A stretch of 64,000 nt of DNA from Siphonodentalium dalli (taxonomy: Eukaryota; Mollusca; Scaphopoda; Gadilida; Siphonodentaliidae). The position numbers were made by a program, and so were the translations under genes. The notes below the pieces were generated by a model, which searched no databases, was not told the DNA's origin, and worked only from the letters and a program-made list of their open reading frames with translations. Shown in pieces: positions 37,407 to 50,156 of this stretch. The stretch covers positions 8,893,710 through 8,957,709 of the forward strand of contig CP136062.1 of NCBI GenBank assembly GCA_032622095.1, given 5' to 3'. Position 1 is the stretch's first letter. Every line of letters begins with the position of its first letter.

Positions 37407-38295
37407 GCTTCCAGATTTATCAGGATTCTATTACTGGTGTTATTTCTTACCCCAAAAAAATTGTTAATTTTAAAACGGGGTATGTGGGTTAAATGACCGC
37501 TGGGAGATAATAGGATGCCCAATGACTCCTATATTTCTATTGTATCACGGTAAAGCTTTTTTTGTAAAATTGGCGCGGTTTACACGATAAAACTGCAATT
37601 TACTTTTCAATTATAGGCAAAAAAATCACATTTTTCAAATATCGTTCAGGGCAGCGAATTTAGGAACACTGATAAACAAAGACTCACTCGTTTTGTTGAG
37701 TTATTATATTTTCACGCCCTACAGACCCATTTTCAGATTATGCGAGACATTTATTAACCCTCTGTCGCCGGAACTTCAACTTTTTCCGGAGGCGAAATTT
37801 TCTGAAAATCATCCATTTTGTGCATATGGGTGGACCTTTAATGTTCAAAATAGCACGGTCGAGGTGATGGAAGTTTCTCTGAGAGAAATTCGACTCAAAC
37901 TCCTAAAAAGTACTAAAATTTAAAGGGACATCCGCCTATCATTGAACCAAACCATCATCGGATGGTGAAATTTTGAGGGGGGGGGGGGGTCTATTTCAAA
38001 TGCAATTAAACATTGTATTGTTCAAAATTAGATAAATTCCTTAAAACGTATGGTAGATATACGTGACTAGTTTTCAAAACTTATACATATTACTTTCTAT
38101 CGTGTGCGTTATGCACGCGAGTCGGTTTTTACAAATTAAATTATGATGAAAAACCATGAATTTGGGGTGTGGTCACATTTGTGGTCATAATATCCCCATT
38201 AGTGAGTGGATGGACATGGGACATGCGACACTGTGCAGTATATATGTCTATGACAAGCCTAACATGAGACATTAGTATCTTTTCTACTAAACTGC
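37407..38295 (+). repeat. S monomer with one L'-type mark, unit 35
   Basis: This 889 bp copy is ordinary S, except for GCAAAAAAATCAC near 37618 and GGTAGATATACG near 38051, both typical of the L' block further on. It is the first sign of the mosaic border. Confidence 0.93.
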
Positions 38296-38874
38296 GCTTC
38301 CAGATTTATCAGGATTCTATTACTGGTGTTATTTCTTACCCCAAAAAAATTGTTAATTTTAAAACGGGGTATGTGGGTTAAATGACCGCTGGGAGATAAT
38401 AGGATGTCCAATGACTCCTATATTTCTATTGTATCACGGTAAAGCTTTTTTTGTAAAATTGGCGCGGTTTACACGATCAAACTTCAATTTTCTTTTCAAA
38501 TATATGTTACAAACAACTAATTATATATAGAGTTACTCTTCTTGAATTTGTGTAGGGAAACTCGAGTCAGCATAAAAAAAAATTCTGGCTGCTGATTGGT
38601 TGATTATCATTGAGGGAAATATCCCTAATCGGGAACAGAAAATCACTAGTTTTCAAAACTTATACATATTACTTTCTATCGTGTGCGTTATGCACGCGAG
38701 TCGGTTTTTACAAATTAAATTATGATGAAAAACCATGAATTTGGGGTGTGGTCACATTTGTGGTCATAATATCCCCATTAGTGAGTGGATGGACATGGGA
38801 CATGCGACACTGTGCAGTATATATGTCTATGACAAGCCTAACATGAGACATTAGTATCTTTTCTACTAAACTGC
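38296..38874 (+). repeat. Truncated 579 bp monomer with its own deletion
   Basis: The proximal part is L'-like (GATGTCCAATG, GATCAAACTTC, TATATATAGAG). A MITE fragment at 38505-38645 ends at AAAATCA and is joined to CTAGTTTTCAAAAC of the distal monomer. The 76-codon region, G tract and first hairpins are all missing. The junction occurs nowhere else in the window and shows at most one or two bases of microhomology, so it is separate from the D deletion. Confidence 0.93.
38505..38645 (+). mobile_element. MITE left fragment, 141 bp
   Basis: It starts TGTTACAAAC (first base T for G, as in the L' copies at 40854 and 42202) and stops at GAAAATCA. TATA precedes it. Confidence 0.9.
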
Positions 38875-40644
38875 GCTTCCAGATTTATCAGGATTCTATT
38901 ACTGGTGTTATTTCTTACCCCAAAAAAATTGTTAATTTTAAAACGGGGTATGTGGGTTAAATGACCGCTGGGAGATAATAGGATGCCCAATGACTCCTAT
39001 ATTTCTATTGTATCACGGTAAAGCTTTTTTTTGTAAAATTGGCGCGGTTTACACGATAAAACTGCAATTTACTTTTCAATTATAGGCAAAAAATTCACAT
39101 TTTTCAAATATCGTTCAGGGCAGCGAATTTAGGAACACCGATAAACAAAGACTCACTCGTTTTGTTGAGTTATTATATTTTCACGCCCTACAGACCCATT
39201 TTCAGATTATGCGAGACATTTATTAACCCTCTGTCGCCGGAACTTCAACTTTTTCCGGAGGCGAAATTTTCTGAAAATCATCCATTTTGTGCATATGGGT
39301 GGACCTTTAATGTTCAAAATAGCACGGTCGAGGTGATGGAAGTTTCTCTGAGAGAAATTCGACTCAAACTCCTAAAAAGTACTAAAATTTAAAGGGACAT
39401 CCGCCTATCATTGAACCAAACCATCATCGGATGGTGAAATTTTGAGGGGGGTGGTCTATTTCAAATGCAATTAAACATTGTATTGTTCAAAATTAGATAA
39501 ATTCCTTAAAACATTTGGTTGATATACGTGACTAGTTTTCAAAACTTATACATATTACTTTCTATCGTGTGCGTTATGCACGCGAGTCGGTTTTTACAAA
39601 TTAAATTATGATGAAAAACCATGAATTTGGGGTGTGGTCACATTTGTGGTCATAATATCCCCATTAGTGAGTGGATGGACATGGGACATGCGACACTGTG
39701 CAGTATATATGTCTATGACAAGCCTAACATGAGACATTAGTATCTTTTCTACTAAACTGCGCTTCCAGATTTATCAGGATTCTATTACTGGTGTTATTTC
39801 TTACCCCAAAAAAATTGTTAATTTTAAAACGGGGTATGTGGGTTAAATGGCCGCTGGGAGATAATAGGATGCCCAATGACTCCTATATTTCTATTGTATC
39901 ACGGTAAAGCTTTTTTTGTAAAATTGGCGCGGTTTACACGATAAAACTGCAATTTACTTTTCAATTATAGGCAAAAAATTCACATTTTTCAAATATCGTT
40001 CAGGGCAGCGAATTTAGGAACACTGATAAACAAAGACTCACTCGTTTTGTTGAGTTATTATATTTTCACGCCCTACAGACCCATTTTCAGATTATGCGAG
40101 ACATTTATTAACCCTCTGTCGCCGGAACTTCTACTTTTTCCGGAGGCGAAATTTTCTGAAAATCATCCATTTTGTGCATATGGGTGGACCTTTAATGTTC
40201 AAAATAGCACGGTCGAGGTGATGGAAGTTTCTCTGAGAGAAATTCGACTCAAACTCCTAAAAGTACTAAAATTTAAAGGGACATCCGCCTATCATTGAAC
40301 CAAACCATCATCGGATGGTGAAATTTTGAGGGGGGTGGTCTATTTCAAATGCAATTAAACATTGTATTGTTCAAAATTAGATAAATTCCTTAAAACGTAT
40401 GGTAGATATACGTGACTAGTTTTCAAAACTTATACATATTACTTTCTATCGTGTGCGTTATGCACGCGAGTCGGTTTTTACAAATTAAATTATGATGAAA
40501 AACCATGAATTTGGGGTGTGGTCACATTTGTGGTCATAATATCCCCACTAGTGAGTGGATGGACATTGGACATGCGACACTGTGCAGTATATATGTCTAT
40601 GACAAGCCTAACATGAGACATTAGTATCTTTTCTACTAAACTGC
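38875..40644 (+). repeat. Two S monomers, the second a mosaic with L'
   Basis: Units start at 38875 and 39761 (886 and 884 bp). The first has ACACCGATAAAC and the private AAAACATTTGG. The second has AAATGGCCGC and CTTCTACTTTT and the interrupted G tract, then changes to L' bases distally (GGTAGATATACG, CCCCACTAGTG, GACATTGGAC) while keeping AACCATGAA. The switch lies between about 40340 and 40410. Confidence 0.93.
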
Positions 40645-40853
40645 GCTTCCAGATTTATCAGGATTCTATTACTGGTGTTATTTCTTACCCCAAAAAATTT
40701 TTTAATTTTAAAACGGGGTATGTGGGTTAAATGACCGCTGGGAGATAATAGGATGTCCAATGACTCCTATATTTCTATTGTATCACGGTAAAGCTTTTTT
40801 TGTAAAATTGGCGCGGTTTACACGATCAAACTTCAATTTTCTTTTCAAATATA

Positions 40854-41307
40854 TGTTACAAACAACTAATTATATATAGAGTTACTCTTCTTGAATTTGT
40901 GTAGGGAAACTCGAGTCAGCATAAAAAAAAATTCTGGCTGCTGATTGGTTGATTATCATTGAGGGAAATATCCCTAATCGGGAACAGAAAATCATAGCCT
41001 ACGTAAATATGGCGATCGTGTATGTTTAGATGTCCAGGAAGAGTCTGGTGCCGTCCAGAAGTTACGGAAGGGGTCTGGGTATTTTTATGCTGCTGATTTT
41101 TTTGCAGTAAATGGGGTAGTTGTGGAAATGCAAGATTATCGTTTGAAAAAAATACCGAAAAGGGCGCGTTTGTTGTCACATACTGGTGCAGAAGATGACG
41201 TTCTAAGGGAAAATTGACCACTTGAAGTTCAACTAGGTCAAACCCATGGCCGGCGGGACTTTTAGTTAACACTGTCGCCTATGGAAAATAATTAGTTGTG
41301 GGTAACC
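40854..41307 (+). mobile_element. MITE, complete (L' unit 39)
   Basis: It is 454 bp: the first base is T instead of G and TATATATAGAG has an extra TA. It bears the L' marks GTGCCGTCC, CAGAAGATGAC and GTGGGTAACC. Confidence 0.85.
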
Positions 41308-42201
41308 TATAGGCAAAAAAATCGCATTTTTCAAATATCGTTCAGGGCAGCGAATTTAGGAACACTGATAAACAAAGACTCACTCGTTTTGTTGAGTTAT
41401 TATATTTTCACGCCCTACAGACCCATTTTCAGATTATGCGAGACATTTATTAACCCTCTGTCGCCGGAACTTCAACTTTTTCCGGAGGCGAAATTTTCTG
41501 AAAATCATCCATTTTGTGCATCTGGGTGGACCTTTAATGTTCAAAATAGCACGATCGAGGTGATGGAAGTTTCTCTGATAGAAATTCGACTCAAACTCCT
41601 GAAAAGTACTGAAATTTAAAGGGACATCCGCCTATCATTGAACCAAACCATCATCGGATGGTGAAATTTTGAGGGGGGGGGGGGGGTCTATATCAAATGC
41701 AATTAAACATTGTATTGTTCAAAATTAGATAAATTCCTTAAAACGTATGGTAGATATACGTGACTAGTTTTCAAAACTTATACATATTACTTTCTATCGT
41801 GTGCGTTATGCACGCGAGTCGGTTTTTACAAATTAAATTATGATGAAAAACCCTGAATTTGGGGTGTGGTCACATTTGTGGTCATAATATCCCCACTAGT
41901 GAGTGGATGGACATTGGACATGCGACACTGTGCAGTATATATGTCTATGACAAGCCTAACATGAGACATTAGTATCTTTTCTACTAAACTGCGCTTCCAG
42001 ATTTATCAGGATTCTATTACTGGTGTTATTTCTTACCCCAAAAAAAATTTTAATTTTAAAACGGGGTATGTGGGTTAAATGACCGCTGGGAGATAATAGG
42101 ATGTCCAATGACTCCTATATTTCTATTGTATCACGGTAAAGCTTTTTTTGTAAAATTGGCGCGGTTTACACGATCAAACTTCAATTTTCTTTTCAAATAT
42201 A

Positions 42202-42656
42202 TGTTACAAACAACTAATTATATATAGAGTTACTCTTCTTGAATTTGTGTAGGGAAACTCGAGTCAGCATAAAAAAAAATTCTGGCTGCTGATTGGTTGA
42301 TTATCATTGAGGGAAATATCCCTAATCGGGAACAGAAAATCATAGCCTACGTAAATATGGCGATCGTGTATGTTTAGATGTCCAGGAAGAGTCTGGTGCC
42401 GTCCAGAAGTTACGGAAGGGGTCTGGGTATTTTTATGCTGCTGATTTTTTTTGCAGTAAATGGGGTAGTTGTGGAAATGCAAGATTATCGTTTGAAAAAA
42501 ATACCGAAAAGGGCGCGTTTGTTGTCACATACTGGTGCAGAAGATGACGTTCTAAGGGAAAATTGACCACTTGAAGTTCAACTAGGTCAAACCCATGGCC
42601 GGCGGGACTTTTAGTTAACACTGTCGCCTATGGAAAATAATTAGTTGTGGGTAACC
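42202..42656 (+). mobile_element. MITE, complete (L' unit 40)
   Basis: It is 455 bp: like the copy at 40854 plus one T in the tract before GCAGTAAATG, which splits the minus-strand frame seen in other copies. That frame is therefore not maintained. Confidence 0.85.
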
Positions 42657-43552
42657 TATAGGCAAAAAAATCACATTTTTCAAATATCGTTCAGGGCAGC
42701 GAATTTAGGAACACTGATAAACAAAGACTCACTCGTTTTGTTGAGTTATTATATTTTCACGCCCTACAGACCCATTTTCAGATTATGCGAGACATTTATT
42801 AACCCTCTGTCGCCGGAACTTCAACTTTTTCCGGAGGCGAAATTTTCTGAAAATCATCCATTTTGTGCATCTGGGTGGACCTTTAATGTTCAAAATAGCA
42901 CGATCGAGGTGATGGAAGTTTCTCTGATAGAAATTCGACTCAAACTCCTGAAAAGTACTGAAATTTAAAGGGACATCCGCCTATCATTGAACCAAACCAT
43001 CATCGGATGGTGAAATTTTGAGGGGGGGGGGGGGGGGTCTATATCAAATGCAATTAAACATTGTATTGTTCAAAATTAGATAAATTCCTTAAAACGTATG
43101 GTAGATATACGTGACTAGTTTTCAAAACTTATACATATTACTTTCTATCGTGTGCGTTATGCACGCGAGTCGGTTTTTACAAATTAAATTATGATGAAAA
43201 ACCCTGAATTTGGGGTGTGGTCACATTTGTGGTCATAATATCCCCACTAGTGAGTGGATGGACATTGGACATGCGACACTGTGCAGTATATATGTCTATG
43301 ACAAGCCTAACATGAGACATTAGTATCTTTTCTACTAAACTGCGCTTCCAGATTTATCAGGATTCTATTACTGGTGTTATTTCTTACCCCAAAAAAATTG
43401 TTAATTTTAAAACGGGGTATGTGGGTTAAATGACCGCTGGGAGATAATAGGATGTCCAATGACTCCTATATTTCTATTGTATCACGGTAAAGCTTTTTTT
43501 GTAAAATTGGCGCGGTTTACACGATCAAACTTCAATTTTCTTTTCAAATATA

Positions 43553-44004
43553 GGTTACAAACAACTAATTATATAGAGTTACTCTTCTTGAATTTGTGTA
43601 GGGAAACTCGAGTCAGCATAAAAAAAAATTCTGGCTGCTGATTGGTTGATTATCATTGAGGGAAATATCCCTAATCGGGAACAGAAAATCATAGCCTACG
43701 TAAATATGGCGATCGTGTATGTTTAGATGTCCAGGAAGAGTCTGGTGCCGTCCAGAAGTTACGGAAGGGGTCTGGGTATTTTTATGCTGCTGATTTTTTT
43801 GCAGTAAATGGGGTAGTTGTGGAAATGCAAGATTATCGTTTGAAAAAAATACCGAAAAGGGCGCGTTTGTTGTCACATACTGGTGCAGAAGATGACGTTC
43901 TAAGGGAAAATTGACCACTTGAAGTTCAACTAGGTCAAACCCATGGCCGGCGGGACTTTTAGTTAACACTGTCGCCTATGGAAAATAATTAGTTGTGGGT
44001 AACC
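43553..44004 (+). mobile_element. MITE, complete (L' unit 41)
   Basis: It is 452 bp with a restored GGTTAC start and no extra TA. The ATG-initiated monomer frame from 43459 runs through its left end and stops inside it at 43641. Confidence 0.86.
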
Positions 44005-44897
44005 TATAGGCAAAAAAATCACATTTTTCAAATATCGTTCAGGGCAGCGAATTTAGGAACACTGATAAACAAAGACTCACTCGTTTTGTTGAGTTATTAT
44101 ATTTTCACGCCCTACAGACCCATTTTCAGATTATGCGAGACATTTATTAACCCTCTGTCGCCGGAACTTCAACTTTTTCCGGAGGCGAAATTTTCTGAAA
44201 ATCATCCATTTTGTGCATCTGGGTGGACCTTTAATGTTCAAAATAGCACGATCGAGGTGATGGAAGTTTCTCTGATAGAAATTCGACTCAAACTCCTGAA
44301 AAGTACTGAAATTTAAAGGGACATCCGCCTATCATTGAACCAAACCATCATCGGGTGGTGAAATTTTGAGGGGGGGGGGGGGTCTATATCAAATGCAATT
44401 AAACATTGTATTGTTCAAAATTAGATAAATTCCTTAAAACGTATGGTAGATATACGTGACTAGTTTTCAAAACTTATACATATTACTTTCTATCGTGTGC
44501 GTTATGCACGCGAGTCGGTTTTTACAAATTAAATTATGATGAAAAACCCTGAATTTGGGGTGTGGTCACATTTGTGGTCATAATATCCCCACTAGTGAGT
44601 GGATGGACATTGGACATGCGACACTGTGCAGTATATATGTCTATGACAAGCCTAACATGAGACATTAGTATCTTTTCTATTAAACTGCGCTTCCAGATTT
44701 ATCAGGATTCTATTACTGGTGTTATTTCTTACCCCAAAAAAATTGTTAATTTTAAAACGGGGTATGTGGGTTAAATGACCGCTGGGAGATAATAGGATGT
44801 CCAATGACTCCTATATTTCTATTGTATCACGGTAAAGCTTTTTTTGTAAAATTGGCGCGGTTTACACGATCAAACTTCAATTTTCTTTTCAAATATA

Positions 44898-45349
44898 GGT
44901 TACAAACAACTAATTATATAGAGTTACTCTTCTTGAATTTGTGTAGGGAAACTCGAGTCAGCATAAAAAAAAATTCTGGCTGCTGATTGGTTGATTATCA
45001 TTGAGGGAAATATCCCTAATCGGGAACAGAAAATCATAGCCTACGTAAATATGGCGATCGTGTATGTTTAGATGTCCAGGAAGAGTCTGGTGCCGTCCAG
45101 AAGTTACGGAAGGGGTCTGGGTATTTTTATGCTGCTGATTTTTTTGCAGTAAATGGGGTAGTTGTGGAAATGCAAGATTATCGTTTGAAAAAAATACCGA
45201 AAAGGGCGCGTTTGTTGTCACATACTGGTGCAGAAGATGACGTTCTAAGGGAAAATTGACCACTTGAAGTTCAACTAGGTCAAACCCATGGCCGGCGGGA
45301 CTTTTAGTTAACACTGTCGCCTATGGAAAATAATTAGTTGTGGGTAACC
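44898..45349 (+). mobile_element. MITE, complete (L' unit 42)
   Basis: It is 452 bp and matches the copy at 43553 by eye. Confidence 0.86.
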
Positions 45350-46246
45350 TATAGGCAAAAAAATCACATTTTTCAAATATCGTTCAGGGCAGCGAATTTA
45401 GGAACACTGATAAACAAAGACTCACTCGTTTTGTTGAGTTATTATATTTTCACGCCCTACAGACCCATTTTCAGATTATGCGAGACATTTATTAACCCTC
45501 TGTCGCCGGAACTTCAACTTTTTCCGGAGGCGAAATTTTCTGAAAATCATCCATTTTGTGCATCTGGGTGGACCTTTAATGTTCAAAATAGCACGATCGA
45601 GGTGATGGAAGTTTCTCTGATAGAAATTCGACTCAAACTCCTGAAAAGTACTGAAATTTAAAGGGACATCCGCCTATCATTGAACCAAACCATCATCGGA
45701 TGGTGAAATTTTGAGGGGGGGGGGGGGGGGGTCTATATCAAATGCAATTAAACATTGTATTGTTCAAAATTAGATAAATTCCTTAAAACGTATGGTAGAT
45801 ATACGTGACTAGTTTTCAAAACTTATACATATTACTTTCTATCGTGTGCGTTATGCACGCGAGTCGGTTTTTACAAATTAAATTATGATGAAAAACCCTG
45901 AATTTGGGGTGTGGTCACATTTGTGGTCATAATATCCCCACTAGTGAGTGGATGGACATTGGACATGCGACACTGTGCAGTATATATGTCTATGACAAGC
46001 CTAACATGAGACATTAGTATCTTTTCTACTAAACTGCGCTTCCAGATTTATCAGGATTCTATTACTGGTGTTATTTCTTACCCCAAAAAAATTGTTAATT
46101 TTAAAACGGGGTATGTGGGTTAAATGACCGCTGGGAGATAATAGGATGTCCAATGACTCCTATATTTCTATTGTATCACGGTAAAGCTTTTTTTGTAAAA
46201 TTGGCGCGGTTTACACGATCAAACTTCAATTTTCTTTTCAAATATA

Positions 46247-46698
46247 GGTTACAAACAACTAATTATATAGAGTTACTCTTCTTGAATTTGTGTAGGGAAA
46301 CTCGAGTCAGCATAAAAAAAAATTCTGGCTGCTGATTGGTTGATTATCATTGAGGGAAATATCCCTAATCGGGAACAGAAAATCATAGCCTACGTAAATA
46401 TGGCGATCGTGTATGTTTAGATGTCCAGGAAGAGTCTGGTGCCGTCCAGAAGTTACGGAAGGGGTCTGGGTATTTTTATGCTGCTGATTTTTTTGCAGTA
46501 AATGGGGTAGTTGTGGAAATGCAAGATTATCGTTTGAAAAAAATACCGAAAAGGGCGCGTTTGTTGTCACATACTGGTGCAGAAGATGACGTTCTAAGGG
46601 AAAATTGACCACTTGAAGTTCAACTAGGTCAAACCCATGGCCGGCGGGACTTTTAGTTAACACTGTCGCCTATGGAAAATAATTAGTTGTGGGTAACC
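46247..46698 (+). mobile_element. MITE, complete (L' unit 43)
   Basis: It is 452 bp and matches the copy at 43553 by eye. Confidence 0.86.
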
Positions 46699-47591
46699 TA
46701 TAGGCAAAAAAATCACATTTTTCAAATATCGTTCAGGGCAGCGAATTTAGGAACACTGATAAACAAAGACTCACTCGTTTTGTTGAGTTATTATATTTTC
46801 ACGCCCTACAGACCCATTTTCAGATTATGCGAGACATTTATTAACCCTCTGTCGCCGGAACTTCAACTTTTTCCGGAGGCGAAATTTTCTGAAAATCATC
46901 CATTTTGTGCATCTGGGTGGACCTTTAATGTTCAAAATAGCACGATCGAGGTGATGGAAGTTTCTCTGATAGAAATTCGACTCAAACTCCTGAAAAGTAC
47001 TGAAATTTAAAGGGACATCCGCCTATCATTGAACCAAACCATCATCGGATGGTGAAATTTTGAGGGGGGGGGGGGGTCTATATCAAATGCAATTAAACAT
47101 TGTATTGTTCAAAATTAGATAAATTCCTTAAAACGTATGGTAGATATACGTGACTAGTTTTCAAAACTTATACATATTACTTTCTATCGTGTGCGTTATG
47201 CACGCGAGTCGGTTTTTACAAATTAAATTATGATGAAAAACCCTGAATTTGGGGTGTGGTCACATTTGTGGTCATAATATCCCCACTAGTGAGTGGATGG
47301 ACATTGGACATGCGACACTGTGCAGTATATATGTCTATGACAAGCCTAACATGAGACATTAGTATCTTTTCTACTAAACTGCGCTTCCAGATTTATCAGG
47401 ATTCTATTACTGGTGTTATTTCTTACCCCAAAAAAATTGTTAATTTTAAAACGGGGTATGTGGGTTAAATGACCGCTGGGAGATAATAGGATGTCCAATG
47501 ACTCCTATATTTCTATTGTATCACGGTAAAGCTTTTTTTGTAAAATTGGCGCGGTTTACACGATCAAACTTCAATTTTCTTTTCAAATATA

Positions 47592-48043
47592 GGTTACAAA
47601 CAACTAAATATATAGAGTTACTCTTCTTGAATTTGTGTAGGGAAACTCGAGTCAGCATAAAAAAAAATTCTGGCTGCTGATTGGTTGATTATCATTGAGG
47701 GAAATATCCCTAATCGGGAACAGAAAATCATAGCCTACGTAAATATGGCGATCGTGTATGTTTAGATGTCCAGGAAGAGTCTGGTGCCGTCCAGAAGTTA
47801 CGGAAGGGGTCTGGGTATTTTTATGCTGCTGATTTTTTTGCAGTAAATGGGGTAGTTGTGGAAATGCAAGATTATCGTTTGAAAAAAATACCGAAAAGGG
47901 CGCGTTTGTTGTCACATACTGGTGCAGAAGATGACGTTCTAAGGGAAAATTGACCACTTGAAGTTCAACTAGGTCAAACCCATGGCCGGCGGGACTTTTA
48001 GTTAACACTGTCGCCTATGGAAAATAATTAGTTGTGGGTAACC
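47592..48043 (+). mobile_element. MITE, complete (L' unit 44)
   Basis: It is 452 bp, with AACTAAATATAT for AACTAATTATAT at the end of the left TIR, shared only with the next copy at 48936. Confidence 0.86.
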
Positions 48044-48726
48044 TATAGGCAAAAAAATCACATTTTTCAAATATCGTTCAGGGCAGCGAATTTAGGAACA
48101 CTGATAAACAAAGACTCACTCGTTTTGTTGAGTTATTATATTTTCACGCCCTACAGACCCATTTTCAGATTATGCGAGACATTTATTAACCCTCTGTCGC
48201 CGGAACTTCAACTTTTTCCGGAGGCGAAATTTTCTGAAAATCATCCATTTTGTGCATCTGGGTGGACCTTTAATGTTCAAAATAGCACGATCGAGGTGAT
48301 GGAAGTTTCTCTGATAGAAATTCGACTCAAACTCCTGAAAAGTACTGAAATTTAAAGGGACATCCGCCTATCATTGAACCAAACCATCATCGGATGGTGA
48401 AATTTTGAGGGGGGGGGGGGTCTATATCAAATGCAATTAAACATTGTATTGTTCAAAATTAGATAAATTCCTTAAAACGTATGGTAGATATACGTGACTA
48501 GTTTTCAAAACTTATACATATTACTTTCTATCGTGTGCGTTATGCACGCGAGTCGGTTTTTACAAATTAAATTATGATGAAAAACCCTGAATTTGGGGTG
48601 TGGTCACATTTGTGGTCATAATATCCCCACTAGTGAGTGGATGGACATTGGACATGCGACACTGTGCAGTATATATGTCTATGACAAGCCTAACATGAGA
48701 CATTAGTATCTTTTCTACTAAACTGC

Positions 48727-50156
48727 GCTTCCAGATTTATCAGGATTCTATTACTGGTGTTATTTCTTACCCCAAAAAAATTGTTAATTTTAAAACGGGG
48801 TATGTGGGTTAAATGACCGCTGGGAGATAATAGGATGTCCAATGACTCCTATATTTCTATTGTATCACGGTAAAGCTTTTTTTGTAAAATTGGCGCGGTT
48901 TACACGATCAAACTTCAATTTTCTTTTCAAATATAGGTTACAAACAACTAAATATATAGAGTTACTCTTCTTGAATTTGTGTAGGGAAACTCGAGTCAGC
49001 ATAAAAAAAAATTCTGGCTGCTGATTGGTTGATTATCATTGAGGGAAATATCCCTAATCGGGAACAGAAAATCATAGCCTACGTAAATATGGCGATCGTG
49101 TATGTTTAGATGTCCAGGAAGAGTCTGGTGCCGTCCAGAAGTTACGGAAGGGGTCTGGGTATTTTTATGCTGCTGATTTTTTTGCAGTAAATGGGGTAGT
49201 TGTGGAAATGCAAGATTATCGTTTGAAAAAAATACCGAAAAGGGCGCGTTTGTTGTCACATACTGGTGCAGAAGATGACGTTCTAAGGGAAAATTGACCA
49301 CTTGAAGTTCAACTAGGTCAAACCCATGGCCGGCGGGACTTTTAGTTAACACTGTCGCCTATGGAAAATAATTAGTTGTGGGTAACCATGACTCCTATAT
49401 TTCTATTGTATCACGGTAAAGCTTTTTTTGTAAAATTGGCGCGGTTTACACGATAAAACTGCAATTTACTTTTCAATTATAGGCAAAAAATTCACATTTT
49501 TCAAATATCGTTCAGGGCAGCGAATTTAGGAACACTGATAAACAAAGACTCACTCGTTTTGTTGAGTTATTATATTTTCACGCCCTACAGACCCATTTTC
49601 AGATTATGCGAGACATTTATTAACCCTCTGTCGCCGGAACTTCAACTTTTTCCGGAGGCGAAATTTTCTGAAAATCATCCATTTTGTGCATATGGGTGGA
49701 CCTTTAATGTTCAAAATAGCACGGTCGAGGTGATGGAAGTTTCTCTGAGAGAAATTCGACTCAAACTCCTAAAAGTACTAAAATTTAAAGGGACATCCGC
49801 CTATCATTGAACCAAACCATCATCGGATGGTGAAATTTTGAGGGGGGTGGTCTATTTCAAATGCAATTAAACATTGTATTGTTCAAAATTAGATAAATTC
49901 CTTAAAACGTATGGTTGATATACGTGACTAGTTTTCAAAACTTATACATATTACTTTCTATCGTGTGCGTTATGCACGCGAGTCGGTTTTTACAAATTAA
50001 ATTATGATGAAAAACCATGAATTTGGGGTGTGGTCACATTTGTGGTCATAATATCCCCATTAGTGAGTGGATGGACATGGGACATGCGACACTGTGCAGT
50101 ATATATGTCTATGACAAGCCTAACATGAGACATTAGTATCTTTTCTACTAAACTGC
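48727..50156 (+). repeat. Hybrid L'/S monomer, 1430 bp
   Basis: The left part (48727-49387) is L' up to the last base of the MITE. It is joined at 49387/49388 to S sequence that restarts at monomer position 116 (ATGACTCC), so about 94 bases of the proximal monomer are present twice. The rest is ordinary S with the interrupted G tract. This junction ends the L' block. Confidence 0.93.
48936..49387 (+). mobile_element. MITE, complete, abnormal right flank
   Basis: It is 452 bp with the AACTAAATATAT variant. The left side has the usual TATA; the right side ends GGGTAACC and is followed by ATGACTCC with no TATA. It is the only complete copy without the target duplication on both sides. Confidence 0.86.

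Larger units (their letters stand above)
40645..48726 (+). repeat. Block of six L' monomers (diverged, MITE-bearing)
   Basis: Units start at 40645, 41993, 43344, 44689, 46038 and 47383 (1344-1351 bp). They share about twenty substitutions absent from the L units, among them GATGTCCAATG, GATCAAACTTC, GTGCCGTCC, GTGGGTAACC, GCATCTGGG, CACGATCGAGG, CTGATAGAAATT, TCTATATCAAATG, AACCCTGAATT, CCCCACTAGTG and GACATTGGAC. The first two have TATATGTTAC at the MITE start and an extra TA; the rest have TATAGGTTAC. Their uniformity suggests recent local amplification of one long unit. Confidence 0.95.

Noticed and set aside
40645-49387. L' block as an assembly artefact (collapsed or duplicated contig)
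   Set aside because: Units differ from each other in G-tract length and in single variants (extra T at 42202-42656, ATTAAACTGC near 44679, AACTAAATATAT in the last two), so they are not a copied read. Long reads would still be needed to be sure of copy number.
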